NCBI RefSeq assembly: GCF_041928815.1
Contig: NZ_JBHFEI010000011.1
Span: 62,001-126,000, forward strand
From: JBHFEI01 sp041928815
GTDB taxonomy: Bacteria > Pseudomonadota > Alphaproteobacteria > Rhizobiales > Rhizobiaceae
DNA length: 64,000 nucleotides
Direction: 5' to 3'
Position numbers and translations under genes: made by a program. Under the pieces are notes generated by a model that saw nothing but the letters and a program-made list of their open reading frames with translations, did not search any database and was not told the DNA's origin. Shown here piece after piece: positions 25,039 to 33,466 of this stretch; the stretch's first letter is position 1, and each line of letters begins with the position of its first letter.

Positions 25039-25641
25039 CGTCCCGCGCCCCTGAATTGTCCGCCTGCCGCGTCGCCCGAACGTCGCCTCGGGCCTGTTCT
25101 GCACCGGCAAGATTGCCCGAACTTGGTTATCATTCGTTAAAGATCGGTGTAAAGCATCGCGCCGCCCGCCTGCGCCTTGCTCTTGCCCCGCCATTGCGCC
25201 GGTTCTGCGGCAGAAAGCGCGCGATGGAGCGCCGATCGCGACAACATGCCTTGACGCGCGCGGCCTCGGACACGACCTCTTATCGGGACACGCCCGAAAA
25301 AGAGGATCGACGGAGGCGGCGATTGCCTCTATCCAATCGATTTAGCCCGATCGATGCGAGAAACGGCTTGCCTTAGCGCTGCCGGCGGGCCGCCACCGGC
25401 CGGAGGCGCCGAAACCATACCGAAGCGCAAGAATTTGCGCTAGAGCATTTCCCGCCGAAGCCTGATCGCGTCGGCGTCGGAGAATGCGACAAAAAGAAGG
25501 ATTCAGAGCATTTCCGGTGATCCCGTGATCACCGGAAATGCTCTAGGAGCATGGCGACGGATCCGGGCCCGCAAGGGCTCGCCCGAATGCCTTTCGTCAA
25601 CGGCAGCGCCAGCCTGCCCCGGAAACAACAAGGATAGACCA
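25039..25641. other. Intergenic region between the transpeptidase and transaldolase genes
   Basis: About 600 bp between divergent genes with no supportable coding gene. It must contain both promoters. The only distinct structure is the palindromic element at 25442-25546. Confidence 0.6.
25442..25546. repeat. Intergenic palindromic element with an 18-bp perfect hairpin
   Basis: AGAGCATTTCCGGTGATC (25505-25522) is followed after four bases by its exact reverse complement (25527-25544). A further AGAGCATTTCC copy lies at 25443. Such AGAGCATTTCC elements are scattered in rhizobial genomes; this is a different family from the repeat at 17714. No second copy was seen in this window. Confidence 0.75.
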
Positions 25642-26598
25642 ATGCCATCGAAGCTCGACCAACTGCGCGACATCACCACGGTGGTCGCGGACACCGGCGA
25701 TATCGAGGCCGTGCGCAAGCTGAAGCCGGTCGACTGCACGACGAACCCGACGATCGTCTTCAAGGCGCTCGGCATGCCGCAGTTCGAGGGCGCCGTCTCC
25801 GACGCCATCACCTGGGCGAAATCGGCGAGCGGCACGCGCGAGGCGGTGGTCCAGGCGACGGCCGACCGGCTGGCGATCGCCGTCGGCGCCGCACTCGCCG
25901 AACTGGTCCCGGGGCGCGTGTCGACCGAAGTCGACGCCGACCTCTCCTTCGACACGGAGCGCTCGATCGAGAAGGGCCGCGCCATCATCGCCGCCTACGA
26001 GGCGCAGGGGATCGGCCGCGAGCGCATCCTGATCAAGCTCGCCTCGACCTGGGAAGGCATCCGCGCCGCGGAAGTGCTGCAGAAGGACGGCATCGACTGC
26101 AACCTGACGCTGCTCTTCAGCAAGGCCCAGGCGATCGCCTGCGCCGATGTCGGCGTCTTCCTGATCTCGCCCTTCGTCGGCCGCATCCTCGACTGGTACA
26201 AGAAGTCGACCGGCAAGGACTACACGCCCGAGGAAGATCCGGGCGTGGTCTCGGTGCGCTCGATCTACAATTACTATAAGGCGAACGGCATCAAGACGAT
26301 CGTCATGGGCGCCTCCTTCCGCTCCGTCGGCGAGATCGAGGCGCTGGCGGGCTGCGACCGACTGACGATCGCGCCGAACCTGCTTGAAGAGCTTGCGAAC
26401 GACCAGGGCCAGCTCACGCGCAGGCTCTCGCCCGACGTGCACGAGAAGGACGAGCCCGTCACCATCGACGAGAAGACCTTCCGCTGGATGATGAACGAGG
26501 ATGCGATGGCCACCGAGAAGCTCTCCGAGGGCATTCGCGGCTTCGCCAAGGACCTCGTCGGCCTGCGCAGCCTGATCGCCGGCAAGCTCGACGCCTGA
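25642..26598 (+). CDS. tal: Transaldolase
   Basis: A 318-residue class I aldolase-type transaldolase (TalB size, about 317), transferring dihydroxyacetone units between sedoheptulose-7-phosphate and glyceraldehyde-3-phosphate. Visible motifs are VDCTTNPTIV near residue 30, the Schiff-base lysine Lys132 in ILIKLASTWEG, and FLISPFVGRILDW. AAGGA precedes the ATG. It stands alone, ended by a strong terminator at 26610-26642. Erythrose-4-phosphate from the ery module upstream would be a direct substrate. Confidence 0.95.
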   Translation: MPSKLDQLRDITTVVADTGDIEAVRKLKPVDCTTNPTIVFKALGMPQFEGAVSDAITWAKSASGTREAVVQATADRLAIAVGAALAELVPGRVSTEVDADLSFDTERSIEKGRAIIAAYEAQGIGRERILIKLASTWEGIRAAEVLQKDGIDCNLTLLFSKAQAIACADVGVFLISPFVGRILDWYKKSTGKDYTPEEDPGVVSVRSIYNYYKANGIKTIVMGASFRSVGEIEALAGCDRLTIAPNLLEELANDQGQLTRRLSPDVHEKDEPVTIDEKTFRWMMNEDAMATEKLSEGIRGFAKDLVGLRSLIAGKLDA

Positions 26599-26609
26599 TC
26601 CCCGACCCG

Positions 26610-26642
26610 AAAGGCCGCTCCCCGATGACGGGAGCGGCCTTT
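26610..26642. terminator. Bidirectional intrinsic terminator between tal and htpG
   Basis: AAAGGCCGCTCCC (26610-26622), loop of seven bases, GGGAGCGGCCTTT (26630-26642): 13 perfect pairs ending in A/T on both sides. It serves the convergent tal (+) and htpG (-). Confidence 0.85.
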
Positions 26643-26653
26643 CGTTTCGCGGC

Positions 26654-28567
26654 TTACGCGCCGAGCGCGCGCTCGAAGACGCGCGACAGGCGCTCGGCGA
26701 AGGCGCGCGGGTCGTCCGGCTTGCCGCCGTCGAGGATGTGGGCCTGGTCGAAGAGGAGGCGCACGGCGTCCTCGCCGAAGGCCGTATCCGCCTTGCCCTT
26801 TTCCGCGATGGCGCCGATCAGCGCGTGATCGGGATTGATTTCCAGCACCGGCTTTGCCGCGCCGTCGATCCGGCCGGCGCCCTGCAGAAGCTTCTCCAGC
26901 GCCCGGTCCGGCCCGCCCTCCGGCGCGACGAGGCAGACGGCGCTTTCCGTCAGCCGGTCGGAGGCGCGCACGTCCGAGACGCTGTCGCCGAGCACCGTCT
27001 TTGCGAAACCGATGAAGCTTTCCACCGTCGGCGTCGTCACGCTTTGCGAGGAGGCATCCTCGCCCGTCTTGGCGATGCCGGCGAGGTCGGCCGCGCCCTG
27101 GCTCACCGACTTCAGCGGCTTGCCGTCGAAATCGCCGGCCATCGTCACCCAGAAACTGTCGACCTGATCGGCAAGCAGCAGCACCTCGACACCGCGCGCG
27201 CGAAACCCTTCGAGCTGCGGCGAGGCCTTCAGTCGGTTGAGGTCGTCGCCGGCGAGGTAGTAGATCGCCGTCTGGCCCTCCTTCATGTCCTTGACGTAGT
27301 CGGCGAGCGAGCGCCAGCCGTCGCCCGACGCGGTGGTGCGGAAACGCGACAGGCCGAGAAGCTGCTGTCGGCGCTCGAAATCCTCGTAGATGCCCTCCTT
27401 GAGGACGGCACCGAAGGTTTCCCAGATCGTGCGGAATTTTTCCGCGTCGCTCTCGGCAAGTTTTTCGAGCGCGGTCAGCACGCGGCTCGTCAGGCCCTTG
27501 CGCATCGCGCTTAGCACCGGGCTTTCCTGGATCATCTCGCGCGAGACGTTGAGCGGCAGGTCGGCCGTGTCGACGAGGCCGCGGACGAAGCGGAGATAAC
27601 GAGGCAGCAGGCCGGCATCGTCGGTGATGAAGACGCGGCGGACATAGAGCTTCATCCGCCCCTTGCGGTCGGGATCGAAGAGGTCGAAGGGCTGGCTGCC
27701 GGGCACGAAAGCGAGTGCTGTGTATTCGTGCCGCCCTTCCGCGCGGAAATGCACGGTCAGCGCCGGGTCGTCATACTGGCCGGAGACGTTGCGGTAGAAT
27801 TCGGCGTAGGCCTCCTCGCCGATCTCGCTCTTCGGCTTCGTCCAGAGGGCGGTGCCGTCGGCGATCTCGTTGGCTTCCGCGCCGGGCTTCTCGATCAGCG
27901 CGATCGGCACGGGGATGTGGCCGGACTGGGCCTTGACGATGCGCTCGACCGTCCATTTCGACGTGTAGCTCTTCGCCTCGTCCTTGAGGTGCAGTACGAC
28001 GCGGGTGCCGCGCACCGGCGCGTCGGCGAGGTCGGCGGGCGCGATCGCATAGCTGCCCTTGCCGTCGGACGACCAGGAAAAGGCCGCATCGGTTCCCGCC
28101 TTGCGCGAGACGACGTCGACGCGGTCGGCGACCATGAAGGCGGAATAGAAGCCGACGCCGAACTGGCCGATCAGCTGCGTGCCCTCGCTCTTTTCCGCCG
28201 CCTCGATCCGTTCCATGAAGGCGCGGGTGCCGGAGCGGGCGATGGTGCCGAGCGCCTCGGCGAGCTCGGCGCGGTCCATGCCGATGCCGTTGTCCTCGAT
28301 CGTCAGGCGGGCTTCCGCCTCGTCGAGCGTGATGGTGATGCGCGCGGCCGCGTCGTCGCCGAGGAGACCCGGCGTGCCGATCGCCTCGTAGCGCAGCTTC
28401 TCGCAGGCATCGGCCGCGTTGGAGATCAGCTCGCGCAGGAAGACGTCCTTGTCGGAATAGACCGAATGCACCATCATGTGCAGCAGGCGGGCAACATCGG
28501 CCTCGAATACGTGATGCTCGGGGGCAGGGCTGGCGGAGACGTCCGCCGTCTTCGTCTCGTCGTTCAT
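26654..28567 (-). CDS. htpG: Hsp90-family chaperone HtpG
   Basis: A 637-residue Hsp90 chaperone (E. coli HtpG is 624). The N-terminal ATPase domain shows LLHMMVHSVYSDKDVFLRELISNAADA (in pieces), DNGIGMD and GQFGVGFYSAFMVAD; the middle domain includes VFITDD and NVSREMIQESP; the C-terminal dimerisation part is present. The start at 28567 is the family start and has AAGGA upstream; the open frame extends to 29089 without signal. A heat-shock-type promoter (28605-28635) precedes it with an untranslated leader of about 30 bases. Confidence 0.95.
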   Translation of the reverse strand: MNDETKTADVSASPAPEHHVFEADVARLLHMMVHSVYSDKDVFLRELISNAADACEKLRYEAIGTPGLLGDDAAARITITLDEAEARLTIEDNGIGMDRAELAEALGTIARSGTRAFMERIEAAEKSEGTQLIGQFGVGFYSAFMVADRVDVVSRKAGTDAAFSWSSDGKGSYAIAPADLADAPVRGTRVVLHLKDEAKSYTSKWTVERIVKAQSGHIPVPIALIEKPGAEANEIADGTALWTKPKSEIGEEAYAEFYRNVSGQYDDPALTVHFRAEGRHEYTALAFVPGSQPFDLFDPDRKGRMKLYVRRVFITDDAGLLPRYLRFVRGLVDTADLPLNVSREMIQESPVLSAMRKGLTSRVLTALEKLAESDAEKFRTIWETFGAVLKEGIYEDFERRQQLLGLSRFRTTASGDGWRSLADYVKDMKEGQTAIYYLAGDDLNRLKASPQLEGFRARGVEVLLLADQVDSFWVTMAGDFDGKPLKSVSQGAADLAGIAKTGEDASSQSVTTPTVESFIGFAKTVLGDSVSDVRASDRLTESAVCLVAPEGGPDRALEKLLQGAGRIDGAAKPVLEINPDHALIGAIAEKGKADTAFGEDAVRLLFDQAHILDGGKPDDPRAFAERLSRVFERALGA

Positions 28568-28604
28568 TGCGGGTGTCCTTGGCATGCAGAAAAAACCGCG
28601 CCTG

Positions 28605-28635
28605 ACTTGGCAAGCACGGCGTTGAAATTCAAGAG
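28605..28635 (-). promoter_or_regulatory. RpoH-type (heat shock) promoter of htpG
   Basis: Reading the minus strand, CTCTTGAA (28635-28628) is followed by 17 bases and CCAAGT (28610-28605). This matches the rhizobial sigma-32 pattern CNCTTGAA-N17-CCxxxT. It lies about 40 bases before the start codon, which suits a chaperone gene. Confidence 0.6.
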
Positions 28636-28870
28636 CGAAAATCGCGCCCGCCGCCGGCGCGACGGCTGCGGACCCGAGGGACGCCCGCGAATTCCTTCCT
28701 CTGCGAACCGGTGCCGTCGCCTTCGCCGTGGTAGAGGGGCCCCGCGGCCCGTCCGGGGCCGAACGAGCAGGCGAGCACGGCGCGGACTGCATGGCAGCCC
28801 TGCCGTCGCGGCGATTGTTGCGGGAGGGGGGCAATCCTATCTCCGGATCATGACAACGGAGATGAGAACG

Positions 28871-29032
28871 ATGACCGCCCCGAAGACCAGTTTCCTTGCC
28901 CGCGCCGTCGCTGTGTTCGGCGCCGCCTCGGCCGCCGCCGCCGCCGTCGAGGGCAACCGCCGGCCGCGCGCCAGCGACCTGCGCACGCTCGGCATCGACC
29001 CCGAGAGCTTCCCCGGCGCCGCCCGCCGCTGA
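28871..29032 (+). CDS. Small protein of 53 residues, Ala-rich, unknown function
   Basis: The frame begins MTAPKTSFLARAVAVFGAA, has an Ala run and ends DPESFPGAARR. In-frame ATGs at 28850 and 28862 exist, but 28871 has GGAG at about nine bases. The arrangement of a short amphipathic or hydrophobic N-terminus followed by a basic 'NRRPRASDLRTLGID' segment resembles short uncharacterised proteins common in rhizobia. It is closed by a strong terminator 20 bases downstream, supporting a real transcription unit. Confidence 0.6.
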   Translation: MTAPKTSFLARAVAVFGAASAAAAAVEGNRRPRASDLRTLGIDPESFPGAARR

Positions 29033-29051
29033 TCTCGGGCGCCCGACACGG

Positions 29052-29086
29052 AAAACCCGTCGCGGATCGCCCGCGACGGGTTTTTT
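29052..29086. terminator. Intrinsic terminator after the 53-residue gene
   Basis: AAAACCCGTCGCGG (29052-29065), five-base loop, CCGCGACGGGTTTT (29071-29084), then TT: 14 perfect pairs. It is strong on the plus strand and the A-run gives partial symmetry for the convergent DUF475 gene. Confidence 0.88.
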
Positions 29087-29109
29087 CATGGCTTAAGCGG
29101 TTCGGCGCC

Positions 29110-30213
29110 TCAGTAGTTCAGCGCGTCCTTCGACTGCTGGTCGGCAAAGGCCTTGTGCTCGGCCTGTTCGCGCCGGTTGTAGCGCACCGACGACCAGAAG
29201 GAGATGCCGATCAGCGCCGCGCCGCCAAGCCCGGTGATGACCTCCGGGATGTGCACCATGGTCTGGACGAACATGATAACCGAGAGGATCAGGATGGCGT
29301 AGAAGGCGCCGTGCTCCAGATAGCGGTATTCGGCGAGCGTGCCCTTCTCGACCAGCATGATGGTCATGGACCGCACATACATGGCGCCGATGCCGAGACC
29401 GATGGCGATGACGAAGAGATTCTGCGTCAGGGCGAAGGCGCCGATGACGCCGTCGAAGGAGAAGCTGGCGTCGAGCACTTCCAGATAGATGAAGGCGCCG
29501 AGACCGCCCTTGGCCGCCTCGCTCATGGTCTTCTGCGACGCGTCGAGCAGGCCGCCGATCACCTCGACGACGAGGAAGGTCAGGAGGCCGTAGATGGCGC
29601 AGTAGACGAAGGTCACCGCCTCGTCGCCCTCCAGCATCGAGGAGAAGATCAGCACCACCGAGAGCACGAAGGCGATCTCGACGCCCTTGATCGAGGCGAC
29701 GCTGGAGATCTTGCGCTCGATCCAGGAAATCCAGTGCACGTCTTTCTCGGCATCGAAGAAGAAGTTCAGTCCGACCATCATCAGGAAGGCGCCGCCGAAG
29801 GCCGCGATCGGCAGATGGGCCTCGTTCATGATGCGGGCATATTCCTCCGGCTGGCTCGCCGCGAGGATGATCGCCTCGATCGGCCCGATCTTCGCCGCGA
29901 TGACGACGATCAGCAGCGGGAAGACGATGCGCATGCCGAAGACGGCGATGACGATGCCCCAGGTGAGGAACCGGTGCTGCCAGACCGGCGTCATGTCCTT
30001 CAGCTTGTTGGCGTTGACGATGGCATTGTCGAAGGAGAGCGAGATCTCCAGCACGGCCAGCACGACACAGATGAAGAAGACGGTGGCCATGCCGCCGAGC
30101 GAGCCGGTCGTCTGCCAGCCGAGCCAGGCGCCGAGCGCGAGACCGGCGACGGTGACGATGAAGGCCCACTTGAAGTAGGAGAGCGTGGGCGTATCGGTGA
30201 CGGGTCCGCTCAT
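29110..30213 (-). CDS. DUF475 / TerC-like integral membrane protein
   Basis: A 367-residue inner-membrane protein with about nine hydrophobic segments. Two acidic membrane motifs characteristic of the TerC/DUF475 group are present: LEISLSFDNAIVNANK near residue 55 and LEVLDASFSFDGVIGAFA near residue 245. TerC relatives are linked to tellurite resistance and metal (notably manganese) export; transport by this protein is inferred. The start at 30213 has GAGGTG upstream. It is preceded by a long leader with a 10-bp long-range stem and an intrinsic terminator (30247-30417), suggesting ligand- or metal-controlled attenuation. Confidence 0.85.
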   Translation of the reverse strand: MSGPVTDTPTLSYFKWAFIVTVAGLALGAWLGWQTTGSLGGMATVFFICVVLAVLEISLSFDNAIVNANKLKDMTPVWQHRFLTWGIVIAVFGMRIVFPLLIVVIAAKIGPIEAIILAASQPEEYARIMNEAHLPIAAFGGAFLMMVGLNFFFDAEKDVHWISWIERKISSVASIKGVEIAFVLSVVLIFSSMLEGDEAVTFVYCAIYGLLTFLVVEVIGGLLDASQKTMSEAAKGGLGAFIYLEVLDASFSFDGVIGAFALTQNLFVIAIGLGIGAMYVRSMTIMLVEKGTLAEYRYLEHGAFYAILILSVIMFVQTMVHIPEVITGLGGAALIGISFWSSVRYNRREQAEHKAFADQQSKDALNY

Positions 30214-30246
30214 GGCCGCACCTCGACGGCGCGGGAAGGGATCGGG

Positions 30247-30417
30247 AAAAACGGCATGCCGGATGCGGCATGCGGGTCACGCATGGAAAGATATGTCATG
30301 GGATTGCCATCCGCCGGCTGCAATTGCTGGCGGTACCGACATCACGAGAGCGCCGTGAGACTCTCGCCAGAGGGGCCCGGCACCAGAGTTCGAGCCCGCC
30401 GCCGTCTTGATGTCGGT
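30247..30417 (-). promoter_or_regulatory. Structured leader with intrinsic terminator upstream of the DUF475 gene (riboswitch-like)
   Basis: On the minus strand, ACCGACATCA (30417-30408) pairs perfectly with TGATGTCGGT (30344-30335), enclosing about 63 bases that include a hairpin CGAGAG/CTCTCG (30366-30361 with 30350-30345). Downstream comes GCATGCCG-CATC-CGGCATGC (30273-30254) followed by CG and five T (30251-30247), an intrinsic terminator ending 33 bases before the start codon and ahead of the ribosome site. This is the layout of an aptamer plus expression platform. I could not match it to the yybP-ykoY manganese aptamer or another class known to me. Confidence 0.5.
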
Positions 30418-30572
30418 GAGCCACGGGTTAATTAGCAAGACCACGGGCCGCGTCAAGAGGCGATCGACGGGCAAGGCCGCGCCGCCGCCCTTGTTCCCGC
30501 CAATTTGCTGGATTGTTGCGCAGGAATATGCCAAAGGCCGGGCATCCGGATGAAAATTCAGGCAGACCGCCC

Positions 30573-31478
30573 ATGACGGCCCAGATCGCCACGCCGCTTG
30601 CCGAGACCAGCAGCACCCGCAACGGGCTGATCGTGATGTTTTTCGGCATCCTGATGTTCTCGCTGAACGACGTGATGGGCAAGTGGCTGGTCACGACCTA
30701 TCCGGTGGCGCAGGTCGTGCTGATCCGCAGCGCCGCGGCGATCCTGATCCTGCTGCCCTTCCTGATGCGCGGCGGGATCCGGCAGATCTTCTCCGTCGAA
30801 CAACCCTTCGTCCAGGCGCTGCGCGTCGTCTTCTCCACCGCGGAACTCTTCTGCTTCTACCTCGCCGTCGCCCATCTCTCGCTCGCCGACGTGATGACCT
30901 ACTGGCTGGCCGCGCCGATCTATGTCGCGGCGCTCTCGCCGCTGCTTCTCGGCGAGCGCGTCGGCTGGCGGCGCTGGAGCGCCATCGCGGTCGGCTTCCT
31001 CGGCGTCGTCGTGGCACTGGAACCGACGTCGAAGGCGCTGACCTGGCCGGCGCTGATCGCCGTTCTCGGCAGCCTCGCCTTCGGCCTGATGATGGTGACC
31101 GGGCGGATGCTGCGGGCGACGCCGGACGCGACGCTCGCCTTCTGGCAGCTCGCCGGCGCCGGCCTCGTCGCCGCGGTGTTCGCGCCTTCCACCTGGCTGC
31201 CGGTCGGCGGCGCCGATCTCGGCATGCTCTGCCTGCTCGGCGTGGTGGCGATGAGCGCGCACATGCTGGTCAACCGGGCGCTGAAGCTCGCCGACGCCGC
31301 GACCGTGGCGCCGCTCAACTACATGCTGCTCGTCTGGGCCGTCTTCTTCGGCTGGCTGATCTTCGGCGAGACGCCGCGCCCGGCGGTCGTCGCCGGCGCC
31401 GCCCTCATCGTCGGCTCCGGCCTCTTCATCTTCTTCCGCGAACAGCAGCTGAAGCGGCAAGGCCGGCTTCCGTCTTAG
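30573..31478 (+). CDS. DMT-superfamily transporter (EamA domains)
   Basis: A 301-residue membrane protein with ten predicted helices in two EamA halves (first half from LIVMFFGILMFSLNDVMGKWL; second from WPALIAVLGSLAFGLMMVTGRML; pieces). Loop pattern ERVGWRRW after helix four and FGETPRP after helix nine are typical of drug/metabolite exporters. The substrate is unknown. The start at 30573 gives a normal N-terminus. Its TAG stop lies at the left edge of a dispersed palindrome (31477). Confidence 0.87.
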   Translation: MTAQIATPLAETSSTRNGLIVMFFGILMFSLNDVMGKWLVTTYPVAQVVLIRSAAAILILLPFLMRGGIRQIFSVEQPFVQALRVVFSTAELFCFYLAVAHLSLADVMTYWLAAPIYVAALSPLLLGERVGWRRWSAIAVGFLGVVVALEPTSKALTWPALIAVLGSLAFGLMMVTGRMLRATPDATLAFWQLAGAGLVAAVFAPSTWLPVGGADLGMLCLLGVVAMSAHMLVNRALKLADAATVAPLNYMLLVWAVFFGWLIFGETPRPAVVAGAALIVGSGLFIFFREQQLKRQGRLPS

Positions 31479-31580
31479 AGCGTCTCTCGCAAAGGTGTTC
31501 AGCGGTTTTGCGAAAAGACACGCGTAAAAACAAAGACCTGAAGCGTATAAGTGAATCTGAAAGATCGCGACACGCTTTAA
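31477..31580 (+). repeat. Dispersed palindromic repeat (RIME-like), copy D
   Basis: AGAGCGTCTCTCGCAAAG at the left, TTTTGCGAAAAGACACGCGT centrally, and GATCGCGACACGCTTT at the right match copy C closely. It fills the gap between the convergent DMT gene and the lactonase gene and may act as a bidirectional terminator-like structure. Confidence 0.82.
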
Positions 31581-31584
31581 GGGT

Positions 31585-32502
31585 TCACGGCCGCTGCACG
31601 CCGGAGACGGCGAGGAAGACGGAATAGAGCGAGCGCGTCGCGGCGATGAACAGCCGGTTGCGGCGCGGGCCCCCGAAGGTCAGGTTGGCCACGGTCTGCG
31701 GCACGAGGATCTTGCCGAGAAGCGTGCCGTCCGGCGCGAAGCAGTGGACGCCGTCGCCGGCGCTCGTCCAGACATTGCCCTCGACATCGACGCGCATGCC
31801 GTCCGGAAGCCCGGTGTCGACATCCGCGAAGACGCGGCCGTTTTCAAGCCGCCGCCCGTCGACGACGTCGAAGACGCGAATGTGGCGCGGCGCCGTCTCG
31901 TCGTGGCTGGCGGCGCTGTCGGCGATGTAGAGCTTCGTCTCGTCGGGGGAGAAGGCGAGCCCGTTCGGCTGGCGGAAATCGGTGACGACGGCGGCAAGGT
32001 CGCCGGTCGCGGGATCGAGGCGGTAGACGTTGCGGGTCGGTTGCTCCGGCTCCGACTTGAAGCCTTCATAGTTCGAGAGAATGCCGTAGGTCGGATCGGT
32101 GAACCAGATCGTGCCGTCCGAGCGCACGATCACGTCGTTCGGCGAATTGAGCCGCCTGCCCTCGAACCGGTCGGCCATGACGGTGATCGCGCCATCGGCC
32201 TCCGTGCGCGTGACGCGACGCGTCCCGTGCTCGCAGCTGATCAGCCGGCCCTCGCGGTCGCGGGTATGGCCGTTCGAAAAATTCGAGCGATCGCGGAAGA
32301 CCGAGACCTCGCCGACATCGCCACCGGGCACCCAGCGCAGGATGCGCTCGTTCGGGATGTCGCTCCAGAGCAGTTGCTGGGCGTCCTCGAACCAGACCGG
32401 CCCCTCGGCCCAGCGGCAGCCGGAATAGAGCTCGTCGAGGCCGGCGCTGCCGACGATCAGGTGGCGGAAACGGGGGTCGCGGATGTCGAAGATCGAGGCC
32501 AT
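31585..32502 (-). CDS. SMP-30/gluconolactonase/LRE-family lactonase
   Basis: A 305-residue six-bladed beta-propeller hydrolase. Typical segments are GCRWAEGPVWFEDAQQLLWSDIPN (in pieces), NSPNDVIVRSDGTIWFTDPTYG and PNGLAFSPDETKLYIADS, containing the Glu, Asn and Asp residues that bind the catalytic divalent metal. It would open sugar lactones to sugar acids. It is the last gene of a minus-strand operon with a CUT2 sugar importer (17 bases after the permease), so it probably acts on an oxidised form of the imported sugar. No dehydrogenase for that step is in the operon. Confidence 0.87.
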   Translation of the reverse strand: MASIFDIRDPRFRHLIVGSAGLDELYSGCRWAEGPVWFEDAQQLLWSDIPNERILRWVPGGDVGEVSVFRDRSNFSNGHTRDREGRLISCEHGTRRVTRTEADGAITVMADRFEGRRLNSPNDVIVRSDGTIWFTDPTYGILSNYEGFKSEPEQPTRNVYRLDPATGDLAAVVTDFRQPNGLAFSPDETKLYIADSAASHDETAPRHIRVFDVVDGRRLENGRVFADVDTGLPDGMRVDVEGNVWTSAGDGVHCFAPDGTLLGKILVPQTVANLTFGGPRRNRLFIAATRSLYSVFLAVSGVQRP

Positions 32503-32518
32503 GGTCGGATGTCCGGGT

Positions 32519-33466
32519 TCAGCGGGTGTTGCGGGGGCCGCCGGCGGCGAGGATGACGGCGATGATGATCAGGCCGGTCATGATCAGCCGTATGCCGGCG
32601 CCGAAGCCATAGGTGTTGAGCATGGAGACGACGAGGAACATGAAGAGCGAGGCGCCCCAGATGCCCGGCACGTTCGAATCGCCGCCGGCGACCGCCGTGC
32701 CGCCGATGACGACGACGGCGATCGACATCAGCAGGTATTCCGAGCCCATGTTCAGCGCCGCGCCGCCGGAGAAGCAGGCGAGCAGGTAGCCGCAGACGGC
32801 GGCGAGCACGGCGCAGAGCACATAGGTCGCAAGCCGGATCCCGTCGACGGGAAGCCCCGCCATGCGCGCGGCCGGCATGCTCTGGCCGATCGCGGCGATC
32901 GCCCGTCCGTAGACCGTGCGGTTCAGCGCGAGGAAGGCGGCGAGCGAGATCACCAGCGCGACGAGGGCGACGTTGGGGATGCCGAGCGTCGCCGAGGTGG
33001 TGAAGTCGGCAAGCACCGGCGGCGGCTTGATCCTCAAGCCCCGGTTGGTCCAGATCGCGGTCGACTGGACGATGAAGCTCATCGACAGCGTCGCGATGAT
33101 CGGCGGGATGCGGAGCAGCTTGATCAGCGCGTAGTTGCCGATGCCGACCGCGACGCCGATGGCGACGGCGACGAGGAGGCCGGCGGCGACCATGCCGTCC
33201 TCGACATTCATCACCTTCAGCGCCACCGTGCCGGCGAGCGTCATCGTGGCGGGCACGCAGAGGTCGATATTGCCGGGACCGAGCGTGATGACGAACATCT
33301 GGCCGATGCCGACGAGGATCGAGAAGGCGGCGAAGGTGAAGGCCGCCTGCGCCACGCCGCCGGCACTCGCGCCCCCGGTGAAGGCGACGGTGACCAGGAA
33401 GACGAGGAGGGCGGCGGCGAACGACCAGATCCAGGTCTTCGCGGTGAGGGGCCTAAGCGCGTTCAT
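32519..33466 (-). CDS. Sugar ABC importer permease, RbsC-type (second)
   Basis: A 315-residue CUT2-family permease with about eight or more membrane helices and the family signature around GPGNIDLCVPATMTLAGTVALK and MNVEDG. Its start overlaps the stop of the preceding permease gene (ATGA). Two different permeases imply a heteromeric channel. Ligand unknown. Confidence 0.87.
   Translation of the reverse strand: MNALRPLTAKTWIWSFAAALLVFLVTVAFTGGASAGGVAQAAFTFAAFSILVGIGQMFVITLGPGNIDLCVPATMTLAGTVALKVMNVEDGMVAAGLLVAVAIGVAVGIGNYALIKLLRIPPIIATLSMSFIVQSTAIWTNRGLRIKPPPVLADFTTSATLGIPNVALVALVISLAAFLALNRTVYGRAIAAIGQSMPAARMAGLPVDGIRLATYVLCAVLAAVCGYLLACFSGGAALNMGSEYLLMSIAVVVIGGTAVAGGDSNVPGIWGASLFMFLVVSMLNTYGFGAGIRLIMTGLIIIAVILAAGGPRNTR

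Noticed and set aside
30335..30417. yybP-ykoY manganese riboswitch, or a tRNA-like element (GTTCGAGCCC near 30389)
   Set aside because: The conserved yybP-ykoY loop sequences as I know them are absent, and no cloverleaf or CCA-type acceptor forms around the T-arm-like string. Left as an unassigned leader.
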